Origin: Calditrichota bacterium
GTDB lineage: Bacteria; Zixibacteria; MSB-5A5; GN15; FEB-12
Direction of reading: 5' to 3'
Assembly: GCA_030641085.1 (NCBI GenBank)
Contig: DAOWIC010000050.1
Coordinates: forward strand, 1 to 6,992
Length of the DNA stretch: 6,992 nt
Made by a program: the position numbers and the translations under genes. This document shows, piece after piece, positions 1 through 5,735 of this stretch (its first letter is position 1; each line of letters begins with the position of its first letter). The notes beneath the pieces are model-generated. The model searched no databases. It was not told the origin of the DNA and worked only from the letters and a program-made list of their open reading frames with translations.

Positions 1-1624
1 AAAACAGGTCGGCGTCCGGGTAGAAGCCGAATGGATTGATCGCTACATCGGCGGCGATATCGGCGTACTCAGTCTCGCTCACAAGAATACAGCCCATCTT
101 GGTCAGTTCGTCGGATCCGACGCCATCACTGATAACCAGCTCGACATCATATATTCCCGCGGATGTATATGTGTGTGACGGACCAGGACCGCTGCCGGTT
201 GTCTCGTCGCCGAAATCCCAGTTCCAGCTATTGGAACTGCCCGGATTGTCAGGCGCAAAGTCGACTGTCAGAGGCGCCGCGCCCGAGGTGACGCTGGCCG
301 AGAAACTCGCGTCAAAATCGTTTATCGCGACCACTGCAAAGCAGTGAGGCCCGCTCCAGATGGGTATCGCCGGGTTCGAACCGGTCGCCCACATCCAGAC
401 ATCAACCGGGGGATACCAAGCCGAGTCAATGCAGATAGTCTTGCCATCATAGATCGGGTCGATCGGGCCGATGCTGATTTTATAGGCTACCTCGCTGAAA
501 CCGGGCGGCATACCGCCGGCGTATTGAGAGTACCCACCGAATCCAATCGTATCGGCGCCGGATCCACTCACAGCGTCATCATCGATAAAAAAGCCGCCAT
601 CGAACTGAGTCTCATCCAACGCGCCGGTAATATCGGCAGCTACTGTCCATTCGGCGCCGTCGGGTGAATAGATCCGAAAACCGTTTGTTAGACCTGTTAC
701 CGATGTCGCCTTGTCGGTCATGTCGTTGGTGACACGGATCCACAAATCGACCGTGGTTCCGGCCCGGATCTGCTCGGTCGATCGGTACAGGCCGTCGACA
801 TGATCCAGTTCGATGCTGCCACCGATTACATGCGCGCTCTTGGGCGCGTCGGAGCAGGGGGGGGGACCGCCCGTGAATAACCAGGCCACCAGAAACCGGA
901 CATCGGATATATTCAGGCCGGTGTAGCCATCCATGTCGGCGGCGTCCGGGATGGGCGGCGCCGATCCGCTTTGGAAGACATAGCTGACCAGATAGATCAC
1001 GTCCATCATATCGACGATGTCATCGTTGTTAACATCGCCGCAGACATAATCGTCGGTACCGCCAATGGAATAGCAGTACGGTCCGCCCCAGTCCGGTTCG
1101 TATTCGGTACCGCCGGGCTGAAGGTCCCACATCCAATATCCCATCGGCCGGTAGTATGAGGAGTCGATACATAATGTCTTGCCTTCGTCGGCAGCGTACA
1201 CCTCGGTGCTGATATACCAGACCAGTTCGTTGAAGCCTGGTTCAATGCCATGGCCGGAATAATCGACAGCATACACGCCGAGCGTATCGGCGCCACTGCC
1301 GGTGATACTATAACCATAGACCCCCACGGCATAGGAGAACATGCTGTGCCAATCGAGTTCAAGGGTGTCAGCGGTCGCCGGTCGCCACGTGGCCCCATTG
1401 GGGGAGTAAACTCGAAAACCGTGCGTGAAGCCTCCCACATCGTATCCGGTGGGGTTAGTGAGACGGAAATAGAAATTGACGGTTTGATCCATTCTGAGGG
1501 CGCCGGGGCAACTCTGCCCCTCAACGTAGTCAATCGTGATGTCAGCATGGGTTAACGGCGGCAGAAGCAGACACGCAAGAAGTAGTACCGGAGCCACCAG
1601 CATTCGCGTTAGCGTTTTGCGCAT
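1..1624 (-). CDS. Secreted dockerin/PKD multidomain protein with duplicated module (3' end missing)
   Basis: Reading the minus strand from ATG at 1624-1622 gives 541 codons without a stop up to the left edge, so the C-terminus lies outside the window. The start is fixed by a strong Shine-Dalgarno (AGGAGG, 8 nt before ATG). Residues 1-27 are a Sec signal peptide (MRKTLTR, hydrophobic core, THA|D cleavage). Then follow module A (about 49-187), a dockerin type I-like pair of Ca-binding loops (about 195-257, ending GGPPPC), module B (about 292-431, clearly homologous to A) and a PKD domain (about 437-516, with WNWDFGDE and HTYTSAGIYDV). Dockerins bind cohesins in cellulosomes, but in this kind of bacterium they occur widely in exported proteins with unknown partners. 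PKD domains are extracellular beta-sandwich spacers or adhesion domains. No catalytic domain is visible. The likely role is an extracellular or surface structural or binding protein; the exact function is unknown. It is probably transcribed alone from the promoter at 1750-1778. Confidence 0.9.
   Translation of the reverse strand, partial: MRKTLTRMLVAPVLLLACLLLPPLTHADITIDYVEGQSCPGALRMDQTVNFYFRLTNPTGYDVGGFTHGFRVYSPNGATWRPATADTLELDWHSMFSYAVGVYGYSITGSGADTLGVYAVDYSGHGIEPGFNELVWYISTEVYAADEGKTLCIDSSYYRPMGYWMWDLQPGGTEYEPDWGGPYCYSIGGTDDYVCGDVNNDDIVDMMDVIYLVSYVFQSGSAPPIPDAADMDGYTGLNISDVRFLVAWLFTGGPPPCSDAPKSAHVIGGSIELDHVDGLYRSTEQIRAGTTVDLWIRVTNDMTDKATSVTGLTNGFRIYSPDGAEWTVAADITGALDETQFDGGFFIDDDAVSGSGADTIGFGGYSQYAGGMPPGFSEVAYKISIGPIDPIYDGKTICIDSAWYPPVDVWMWATGSNPAIPIWSGPHCFAVVAINDFDASFSASVTSGAAPLTVDFAPDNPGSSNSWNWDFGDETTGSGPGPSHTYTSAGIYDVELVISDGVGSDELTKMGCILVSETEYADIAADVAINPFGFYPDADLF
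77..316 (-). other. PKD domain (within the secreted protein)
   Basis: Residues about 437-516. The PKD hallmark WDFGD is present (W469, D470, F471, G472, D473), preceded by GAAPLTVDF and followed by HTYTSAGIYDVELVISD, the usual C-terminal strand pair. The domain directly follows module B. Residues after it (about 517-541) run to the window edge and are unassigned. Confidence 0.88.
332..751 (-). repeat. Module B of the secreted protein (second copy, protein-level repeat)
   Basis: Residues about 292-431. It aligns end to end with module A: VDLWIRVTN, NGFRIYSPDGAEW, SGSGADTIG, PPGFSEVAYKIS, GKTICIDSAWYPP, WMW and GPHCF. The cysteine pair is C398 and C428. It is separated from module A by the dockerin, so the order is A-dockerin-B rather than a plain tandem. 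Confidence 0.8.
854..1042 (-). other. Dockerin type I-like domain (within the secreted protein)
   Basis: Residues about 195-257. The first loop, starting at D197 (D-V-N-N-D, with D208 at position 12), matches the EF-hand-like dockerin calcium loop D-x-N-x-D...D. The following helix carries MDVIYLVSYVF. The second loop starts at D230 (D-M-D-G-Y, with D241 at position 12) and is followed by VRFLVAWLF and GGPPPC. Position 5 of the second loop is Tyr instead of Asp/Asn, so calcium binding there may be weakened. The domain is internal, between two homologous modules, rather than at the C-terminus. Confidence 0.85.
1064..1480 (-). repeat. Module A of the secreted protein (first copy, protein-level repeat)
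   Basis: Residues about 49-187 of the dockerin/PKD protein. The signature shared with module B is: a start like VNFYFRLTN, then HGFRVYSPNGATW, SGADTLG, EPGFNELVWYIS, GKTLCIDSSYY, WMW and GPYC. Both copies span about 140 residues and share two cysteines about 30 residues apart (C152 and C184 here), which could form a disulfide after export. At DNA level the copies are well diverged; a short identical stretch GGCGCCGATACG survives. The fold is not recognised; an extracellular beta-sandwich is a guess. Confidence 0.8.
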
Positions 1625-1628
1625 TAGA

Positions 1629-1640
1629 CAGTCCTCCTCC
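1629..1640 (-). promoter_or_regulatory. Strong ribosome binding site of the dockerin/PKD gene
   Basis: The minus strand reads GGAGGAGG shortly before ATG, with 8 nt between AGGAGG and the start. It decides the start at 1624 over the second in-frame Met (residue 8), which lies inside the signal peptide n-region. Confidence 0.75.
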
Positions 1641-1749
1641 AGTGATATCAGGGCCGGAATGTAGTATACCGGTTCCCTTTCTGCGCATGCAGTCTCGTTG
1701 GCTGGCAGTCTTTGCAGGTATTAATTATGATTGATCTGTTTAATATTAT

Positions 1750-1778
1750 AAGATACCCGTAAGTCAACTCATTGTCAA
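1750..1778 (-). promoter_or_regulatory. Sigma70-like promoter of the dockerin/PKD gene
   Basis: On the minus strand, TTGACA (1773-1778) is separated by exactly 17 bp from TATCTT (1750-1755), and the sequence around the -10 is AT-rich (TATAAT at 1745-1750 overlaps it). Transcription would start near 1743 and leave a leader of about 120 nt before the ATG at 1624. Promoter consensus in this lineage is not known, so this is assignment by similarity to the housekeeping consensus. Confidence 0.5.
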
Positions 1779-1781
1779 GAC

Positions 1782-1859
1782 TTAATGGCCGGGGAACGGA
1801 GTTTGCCGGCGGTTGTCCGCGGGTATCTCATGCATCCCGGGGATTGGATTAATGGCCGG
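1782..1859. repeat. 11-bp direct repeat pair upstream of the dockerin-gene promoter
   Basis: TTAATGGCCGG occurs at 1782-1792 and 1849-1859 (starts 67 bp apart), and the match continues imperfectly for three more bases. The proximal copy lies a few bases upstream of the -35 box at 1773-1778, where an activator site would be expected. Elsewhere the 98-bp gap 1785-1882 holds no gene. Confidence 0.4.
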
Positions 1860-1882
1860 AGAGATAAGCGATTAGGAGATAA

Positions 1883-2629
1883 TCAACTGGGTTGGCCGCT
1901 CTTACGACCAACGACCATCAATTCAAATTCGTCCGGATCGAGTTGTCGGCGGCCCCAGTTTCCGGCGGTACCGCCCCAGGTGTGCTCAACCGAGAAGCCG
2001 GTCATTTCAAGCATGAGACGTAATTGGGCCGCAGTAAAACCGCGCTCTCGAACCATTATTTCCCCGCCCGATTCAAGCTCCATGGCATGAGTTTCGATGA
2101 TTTCCAGCGGATCGAACAGGCCGCGGGCGATATCTTCTTTCGAGAATTGCCGAATCATCTTCAGGGCGTTCAGGGCGGTAAGAATGAAACGGCCTCGCGG
2201 CTTGAGAGCCCGGTTGATACTGCGCAGAATACTCAGCTCATGTTTGGCGGGATCGTCGCTGATATTCAGCAATCCGAATGACCCCTCGCAGAGGCACAGG
2301 GCAACGTCGTATTTCCGCTCCATCTCGAATCGGGTGGCGTCGGCCTCGATCCACTCGACCTGCACTCCTGCCTCGGTGGCGGCCTTTTTCGCCTCGGCCA
2401 GCATGCCGGGGGAGAGGTCGAGACCGGTCATTTTATAACCGCGGCGAGCCAGTTCTATCGAATGCCGACCGGTACCGCAGCCTACGTCCAAAATGGCAAC
2501 GCCCGGTTTGAGCTGGAGCAGATCAATGATAAAATCAACTTCAGCCAGCGTGGCCTTTACAAAGACATTGCTCATGTATAGCGGGGCATGGTCGTTGAAA
2601 AAGCTCTTCCATTCATGTGTATCCGACAT
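1883..2629 (-). CDS. Class I SAM-dependent methyltransferase
   Basis: A 248-residue protein of the Rossmann-like methyltransferase superfamily (UbiE/Methyltransf_25-like). SAM-binding motif I is LDVGCGTGR (about 47-55), the acidic residue at the end of strand beta2 is D71 (TGLDLSPGML), the next acidic motif is EADATRF with D97, and the post-core strand follows LKPRGRFIL (142-150). The C-terminal third (EIMVRERGFTAAQLRLMLEMTGF) is typical of small-molecule methyltransferases, where the glycine-rich tail closes over the acceptor. It has no signal peptide or membrane segment, so it is cytoplasmic. The start is supported by AAAGGAG 8 nt upstream, which overlaps the stop of the HAD gene. It is the second gene of a two-gene operon. 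The acceptor substrate cannot be told from sequence. Confidence 0.9.
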   Translation of the reverse strand: MSDTHEWKSFFNDHAPLYMSNVFVKATLAEVDFIIDLLQLKPGVAILDVGCGTGRHSIELARRGYKMTGLDLSPGMLAEAKKAATEAGVQVEWIEADATRFEMERKYDVALCLCEGSFGLLNISDDPAKHELSILRSINRALKPRGRFILTALNALKMIRQFSKEDIARGLFDPLEIIETHAMELESGGEIMVRERGFTAAQLRLMLEMTGFSVEHTWGGTAGNWGRRQLDPDEFELMVVGRKSGQPS

Positions 2630-2642
2630 CGGTATTACTCCT

Positions 2643-3326
2643 TTACTGCAGGGTTGCGACAGCCGCGGCCAGTCCGGCGATCTGAGTCAGCTCAACATCC
2701 GGCCGATCTGAGGGTATTCTGGGTTTCTGGTTCTTGTGAATTCCTCGCCGGATCAAAACGGTTTTCATGCCCACCTGCCGGGCAGGGACAACATCTTTGT
2801 CGATCCGATCACCAACCATGACCGCCTCCCCGGGTGAAACCCCGCAAGCGGCAAGAATCCGATCCAGATAGCGCGGGTCCGGTTTGGTGATGGTAAAATC
2901 ATCCTGCGTGACGCGCCAGGCGAAACAGTCGAGCAGACGATGCTTTTCCAACAGGGCGAGAATCTCGACGCCATACTGCCCGGCGATACCGATCCTGAAA
3001 TTATGGCTGAGCTGCCTGATTTCATCCGCGATGGCTTCGTTCAACGCCGGTGGCGACCGGCGTTCCTGCCACAATGCCTGGTGATTGCTGTATAGCTTTT
3101 GAAAAAGCGAGGCATCGTGTTTGAGATATTTGAAGAAGACATACTGGTAGACCTCCGGACAATAGGCCCTGACAGCATCCTCGACATCGGACCAGTAGTT
3201 GGCCATTTTATAATCCGCCACGACTGATCGCAGCAGTTCGACCGTGATTTCCGCTCGAATCCGCTCGTGGTCAGTTTCGTCTATAATGACGCCGCCGGCG
3301 TCGAGAAATACAGCGGTGAGATCCAT
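2643..3326 (-). CDS. HAD-superfamily hydrolase-like protein with atypical motifs
   Basis: A 227-residue haloacid dehalogenase-fold protein with an alpha-helical cap (about residues 20-100). Motif I is VFLDAGGVIID with the candidate nucleophile D9, but the usual second Asp (nucleophile+2) is Gly11. Motif II (RIGIAGQYG, 111-119) has no Ser/Thr at the expected site. Motif III is K148 (TKPDP) and motif IV is GDRIDKD (D173 and D178), followed by ARQVGMKTVLIRRG. Motifs III and IV are intact, so the fold call is secure. Activity as a phosphatase is uncertain without the general acid/base Asp. The start at 3326 has a weak AAGAGAG ribosome site and a good promoter just upstream. It is the first gene of an operon; the methyltransferase begins 13 bp after its stop. 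Cytoplasmic, substrate unknown. Confidence 0.88.
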   Translation of the reverse strand: MDLTAVFLDAGGVIIDETDHERIRAEITVELLRSVVADYKMANYWSDVEDAVRAYCPEVYQYVFFKYLKHDASLFQKLYSNHQALWQERRSPPALNEAIADEIRQLSHNFRIGIAGQYGVEILALLEKHRLLDCFAWRVTQDDFTITKPDPRYLDRILAACGVSPGEAVMVGDRIDKDVVPARQVGMKTVLIRRGIHKNQKPRIPSDRPDVELTQIAGLAAAVATLQ

Positions 3327-3356
3327 AATTCTCTCTTGGAAAAGTGGTTGAATGGA

Positions 3357-3386
3357 AATATATCACCCCGGTGCGGGGAGCGTCAA
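3357..3386 (-). promoter_or_regulatory. Sigma70-like promoter of the HAD-methyltransferase operon
   Basis: On the minus strand TTGACG (3381-3386) is followed after 18 bp by TATATT (3357-3362). The predicted start lies about 20-25 nt before the ATG at 3326, giving a short leader. The spacer carries a perfect 5-bp inverted repeat (arms 3366-3370 and 3374-3378). Confidence 0.55.
3366..3378. promoter_or_regulatory. Possible operator: inverted repeat in the promoter spacer
   Basis: CCCCG-GTG-CGGGG is a perfect 5-bp inverted repeat with a 3-nt centre. It lies exactly between the -35 and -10 boxes of the HAD-operon promoter. A repressor bound here would block RNA polymerase. The arms are short and the assignment is inference only. 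Confidence 0.25.
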
Positions 3387-3563
3387 GCTCAATACGATCG
3401 AAGGTTGAGCCGAATTGAGCGAGAAATCTGCAAATTCGGGCAGCGAAACGGCCGAAAAATACGTCATATATTGTGAGGGACAGCAGAGGTCGATCCTGCA
3501 AGGTTGACCATTTTCAGAGAGGCTGCTGCGGACACCATGCGTTTGGCGGATCAGAGGTGCTGA

Positions 3564-4442
3564 ATGCTCAAAATAAAAATGGTAGTCGTGCTCATAACAG
3601 CCGCGCTGATTGCAGTTGGTTGCGAGGATGAAGTAACCGGCGAATTACCACCGGCGCCGCCTGTGGATCGAGCGGTGGTTTTCGTGCCGGAGGATTACTC
3701 CACTCTGCAGGCCGGTATCGACGCCGCAGAGGAGGGCGACACGGTTTTGGTTGCGGCGGGTACTCACAGCGGGCAGGGGTTCCGCGACATTCAAATTCGA
3801 GACAAGACAATCGTGGTTATGTCGGAGGATGGTCCGGCGGCGACGGTTTTGCGACTGGATGGTACCGAAGCCGAGCCGCACTTCGGCTTCAACCTGATTG
3901 GGCCACAGGTTTCCGATGTAATCATCGACGGCTTCACCATAACCGGCGGTTACACTGCACACGGCACCGGGATGTTCTTTACATCGACTTCGCCCACGAT
4001 ACGAAACTGCATTTTCAGCGATAATATTGCATCGGTCAGCGGCGGCGCGGTGAGGTGTAAGGGTTCATCACCCTGTTTCAATAGCTGTACTTTTGTCAAT
4101 AACAGCGCTCCGACCGGCGGCGGGATATATGTCGTGACATCGTCGCCGACCTTCGAAAATTGTATTATCGCCTTTTCACGGCAGAGCGAAGCTGTGTGCC
4201 GGGCTGGGTCGACCAGTGAACCGGTCTTTATCTGCAGCAACCTGTTCGACAACGCGGCCGGCGACTGGATCGATTTCCTCAGCGATCAACTCACTCTGGA
4301 AAACAATTTCTCGGCCGACCCAATCTTCTGTGACCGCGACAACGCCGACTATCATCTCCGCAGCGGTTCGCCCAGTTCGGCCGAAGAGAGTCCTTGCGGC
4401 GAGTTGGTGGGCGCCCTGGGTATCGGTTGCGACACACGCTGA
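3564..4442 (+). CDS. Right-handed parallel beta-helix lipoprotein
   Basis: A 292-residue exported protein. Residues 1-20 form a lipoprotein signal peptide (MLKIK, hydrophobic stretch, lipobox AVGC with the lipidated Cys at 20), followed by a Pro-rich linker (about 24-35). The phrase YSTLQAGIDAAEEGDTVLVAAG (about 45-66) is the usual entry to a pectate-lyase-like beta-helix. Coils then repeat about every 25 residues, with a recurring S-S-P-T-x-x-N-C pattern (prolines 144, 170, 195, 220; cysteines 149, 175, 200, 224). The C-terminus (ADPIFCDRDNADYHLRSGSP, then PCG and GIGC) is a family-style cap. No catalytic residues can be assigned, so an enzyme role (polysaccharide lyase) is not supported; surface binding or a structural role is equally possible. 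The start is supported by AGAGG 6 nt upstream. It is divergent from the HAD gene and probably monocistronic. Confidence 0.85.
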   Translation: MLKIKMVVVLITAALIAVGCEDEVTGELPPAPPVDRAVVFVPEDYSTLQAGIDAAEEGDTVLVAAGTHSGQGFRDIQIRDKTIVVMSEDGPAATVLRLDGTEAEPHFGFNLIGPQVSDVIIDGFTITGGYTAHGTGMFFTSTSPTIRNCIFSDNIASVSGGAVRCKGSSPCFNSCTFVNNSAPTGGGIYVVTSSPTFENCIIAFSRQSEAVCRAGSTSEPVFICSNLFDNAAGDWIDFLSDQLTLENNFSADPIFCDRDNADYHLRSGSPSSAEESPCGELVGALGIGCDTR

Positions 4443-4471
4443 CATCTGTCCACCATGACGCCTTTTTTTGA

Positions 4472-4496
4472 ACCGGATCAGGGCCTGCTGTCTGGT
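4472..4496 (+). terminator. Weak candidate terminator hairpin after the beta-helix gene
   Basis: ACCGGATCAG and CTGTCTGGT can pair around a 6-nt loop (GGCCTG) with one bulged T and one G-U pair. The stem follows a run of seven T (4463-4469) and lies about 30 nt after the stop. The T-rich tract after the stem starts only about 14 nt later (4510-4514), so it is not a canonical intrinsic terminator. Confidence 0.2.
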
Positions 4497-4656
4497 CGTT
4501 ACCCATTCTTTTTGTTGAATCCCGCGCCTTTATTCGTTACCTACCAAGCGGATTTGCATCTCGAATTAAGCAAGCTGTTTTCATCCGATACGACAGGAGT
4601 GTTATCGGGCGAAACATGGGGGACAAAACAACCGCTATCGTCTGAAAGGACAGGTA

Positions 4657-5715
4657 ATGAAAAAGCATTTGGTGCTGCTGGCTGTCGGCATAATTTTGGC
4701 CGCGTCTTGGGCGTCCGCCGCAGATGAGACAACCGTTCAGGGAACATTGTATGCGCATTGGACCTGGGATCTGTCGGATGGAGCCGACGATGCCAACGAG
4801 TTCGCTCTTTCGCGCGCTTACGTCACGGTTCGTTCAAAGCTCTCGGAGTACACTTCGGTACGGATAACGGCCGATCTTCGAGAGACAGACAATTTCGACG
4901 GTTGCTCGGTCATCCTCAAGTACGGTTATATCGACTGGAAACCGAAATTCGTGTCCGATTTCCTCACAGTGCGTTTCGGGCTTCAGCCGACCTTGTACAT
5001 TGCCTATGTCCAGAAGACCTGGGGCAGGCGATATGTGAGTCGGGTCGCCACCGATCTGGCCGGGTTCAGGACTTCGTCCGATCTGGGCGTTGGCGCTTTC
5101 TTCGACTTTGCAGATCAAGGTGCGCCGGTGACAGCAGCGTTCCACGTGTGGAACGGCACTTCGTACTCGGAGGTAGAGGAGTTAAACAAGCAGAAGGATT
5201 TCAGTGGCCTGGTCATGGTAAAACCGGCTGAAGAGAGTGATGACTTCAAGGGAACACAGTTCTTCGCGCGGTATCATATGGGTTATCAGAACGAAGAGAT
5301 ACCGGCCACAGTCGATGCGGCCGATTTCAAAAGCAACACTTTCTCGGTCAGCGGCTTGTTAGCCTACCGCCGGACCATTGACGCCGGCTTTGACCTGAGC
5401 TTCAACGAGCATGGTCGGGGCGCCGGCATGGAGGATCTCAGTCGCACGGTCTTCTCGTTCTTTGGGACTGTTTATCTGGAGGACTTCGCCGGACCGGACT
5501 CACCTCTGCGTACGCTGAACCTGTTTGGGCGCATGGATATCAACGATCCGGACACCGATACCGACGATGACGGCGATACTATGTTGATAGGCGGACTGGA
5601 ATGTTTCCCCGCGAAAGGATTCCGAGCCTCGGTAAACCTGCGCAACATCAGTTATGAATCGGCCGCTGTCGATGACGAGACTTATCTGTATCTGAACACC
5701 ATGTTCAGTTTCTGA
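4657..5715 (+). CDS. Porin-like outer-membrane beta-barrel protein
   Basis: A 352-residue protein with a clean Sec signal peptide (MKKHL, hydrophobic core, ASA|A cleavage after residue 21). The mature part is made of alternating amphipathic strands, e.g. VQGTLYAHWTWDL, FALSRAYVTVRSKLSEYTSV, LTVRFGLQPT, FSVSGLLAYRR, FRASVNLRNISYE, and it ends in TYLYLNTMFSF. The terminal Phe is the classic signal for BAM-dependent outer-membrane insertion. The early strands with KYGYIDWKP and the RFGLQPT turn resemble phosphate-selective/OprO-P-type and other 16-strand porins; the length also fits. An unusual acidic stretch at 296-307 (NDPDTDTDDDGD) probably forms a loop. The substrate cannot be inferred. The start has AAAGGA 6 nt upstream. 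No convincing promoter was found in the 214 bp before it. The shared terminator at 5736-5773 ends the unit. Confidence 0.85.
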   Translation: MKKHLVLLAVGIILAASWASAADETTVQGTLYAHWTWDLSDGADDANEFALSRAYVTVRSKLSEYTSVRITADLRETDNFDGCSVILKYGYIDWKPKFVSDFLTVRFGLQPTLYIAYVQKTWGRRYVSRVATDLAGFRTSSDLGVGAFFDFADQGAPVTAAFHVWNGTSYSEVEELNKQKDFSGLVMVKPAEESDDFKGTQFFARYHMGYQNEEIPATVDAADFKSNTFSVSGLLAYRRTIDAGFDLSFNEHGRGAGMEDLSRTVFSFFGTVYLEDFAGPDSPLRTLNLFGRMDINDPDTDTDDDGDTMLIGGLECFPAKGFRASVNLRNISYESAAVDDETYLYLNTMFSF

Positions 5716-5735
5716 CGATTCGCCGCATAAACAAA

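Noticed and set aside
368..393. GGTTCGAACC, resembling the T-arm of a tRNA
   Set aside because: It lies inside the open frame of the secreted protein (coding for T-G-S-N-P in module B), and there is no acceptor stem, anticodon arm or CCA around it; it is a chance palindrome.
1006..1548. 180-codon open frame on the minus strand, overlapping the dockerin gene
   Set aside because: It is a shadow in another frame: no ribosome site and Ser/Thr/Pro/Met-rich nonsense composition, whereas the frame starting at 1624 has a signal peptide and domains.
3271..3501. 76-codon minus-strand open frame covering the HAD-lipoprotein intergenic region
   Set aside because: No ribosome site; it overlaps the promoter boxes of the HAD operon and ends in a run of Arg inside the HAD gene; no recognisable domain.
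3504..3532. TTGACC as the -35 of a promoter for the beta-helix lipoprotein
   Set aside because: The matching -10 position reads TGCGGA, with no AT-rich box; not supported.
4463..4469. Run of seven T as the terminator U-tract of the beta-helix gene
   Set aside because: No stable hairpin lies immediately upstream; only a long-loop 5-bp pairing (GGTGG with CCACC) was found.
4515..4543. TTGAAT-N17-TACCTA as a porin promoter
   Set aside because: The -10 matches the consensus at too few positions, and the start would lie over 100 nt from the gene; too weak to list.
4455..4727. 90-codon plus-strand open frame before the porin
   Set aside because: It overlaps the porin start in a different frame, lacks a ribosome site and shows no domain or signal peptide.
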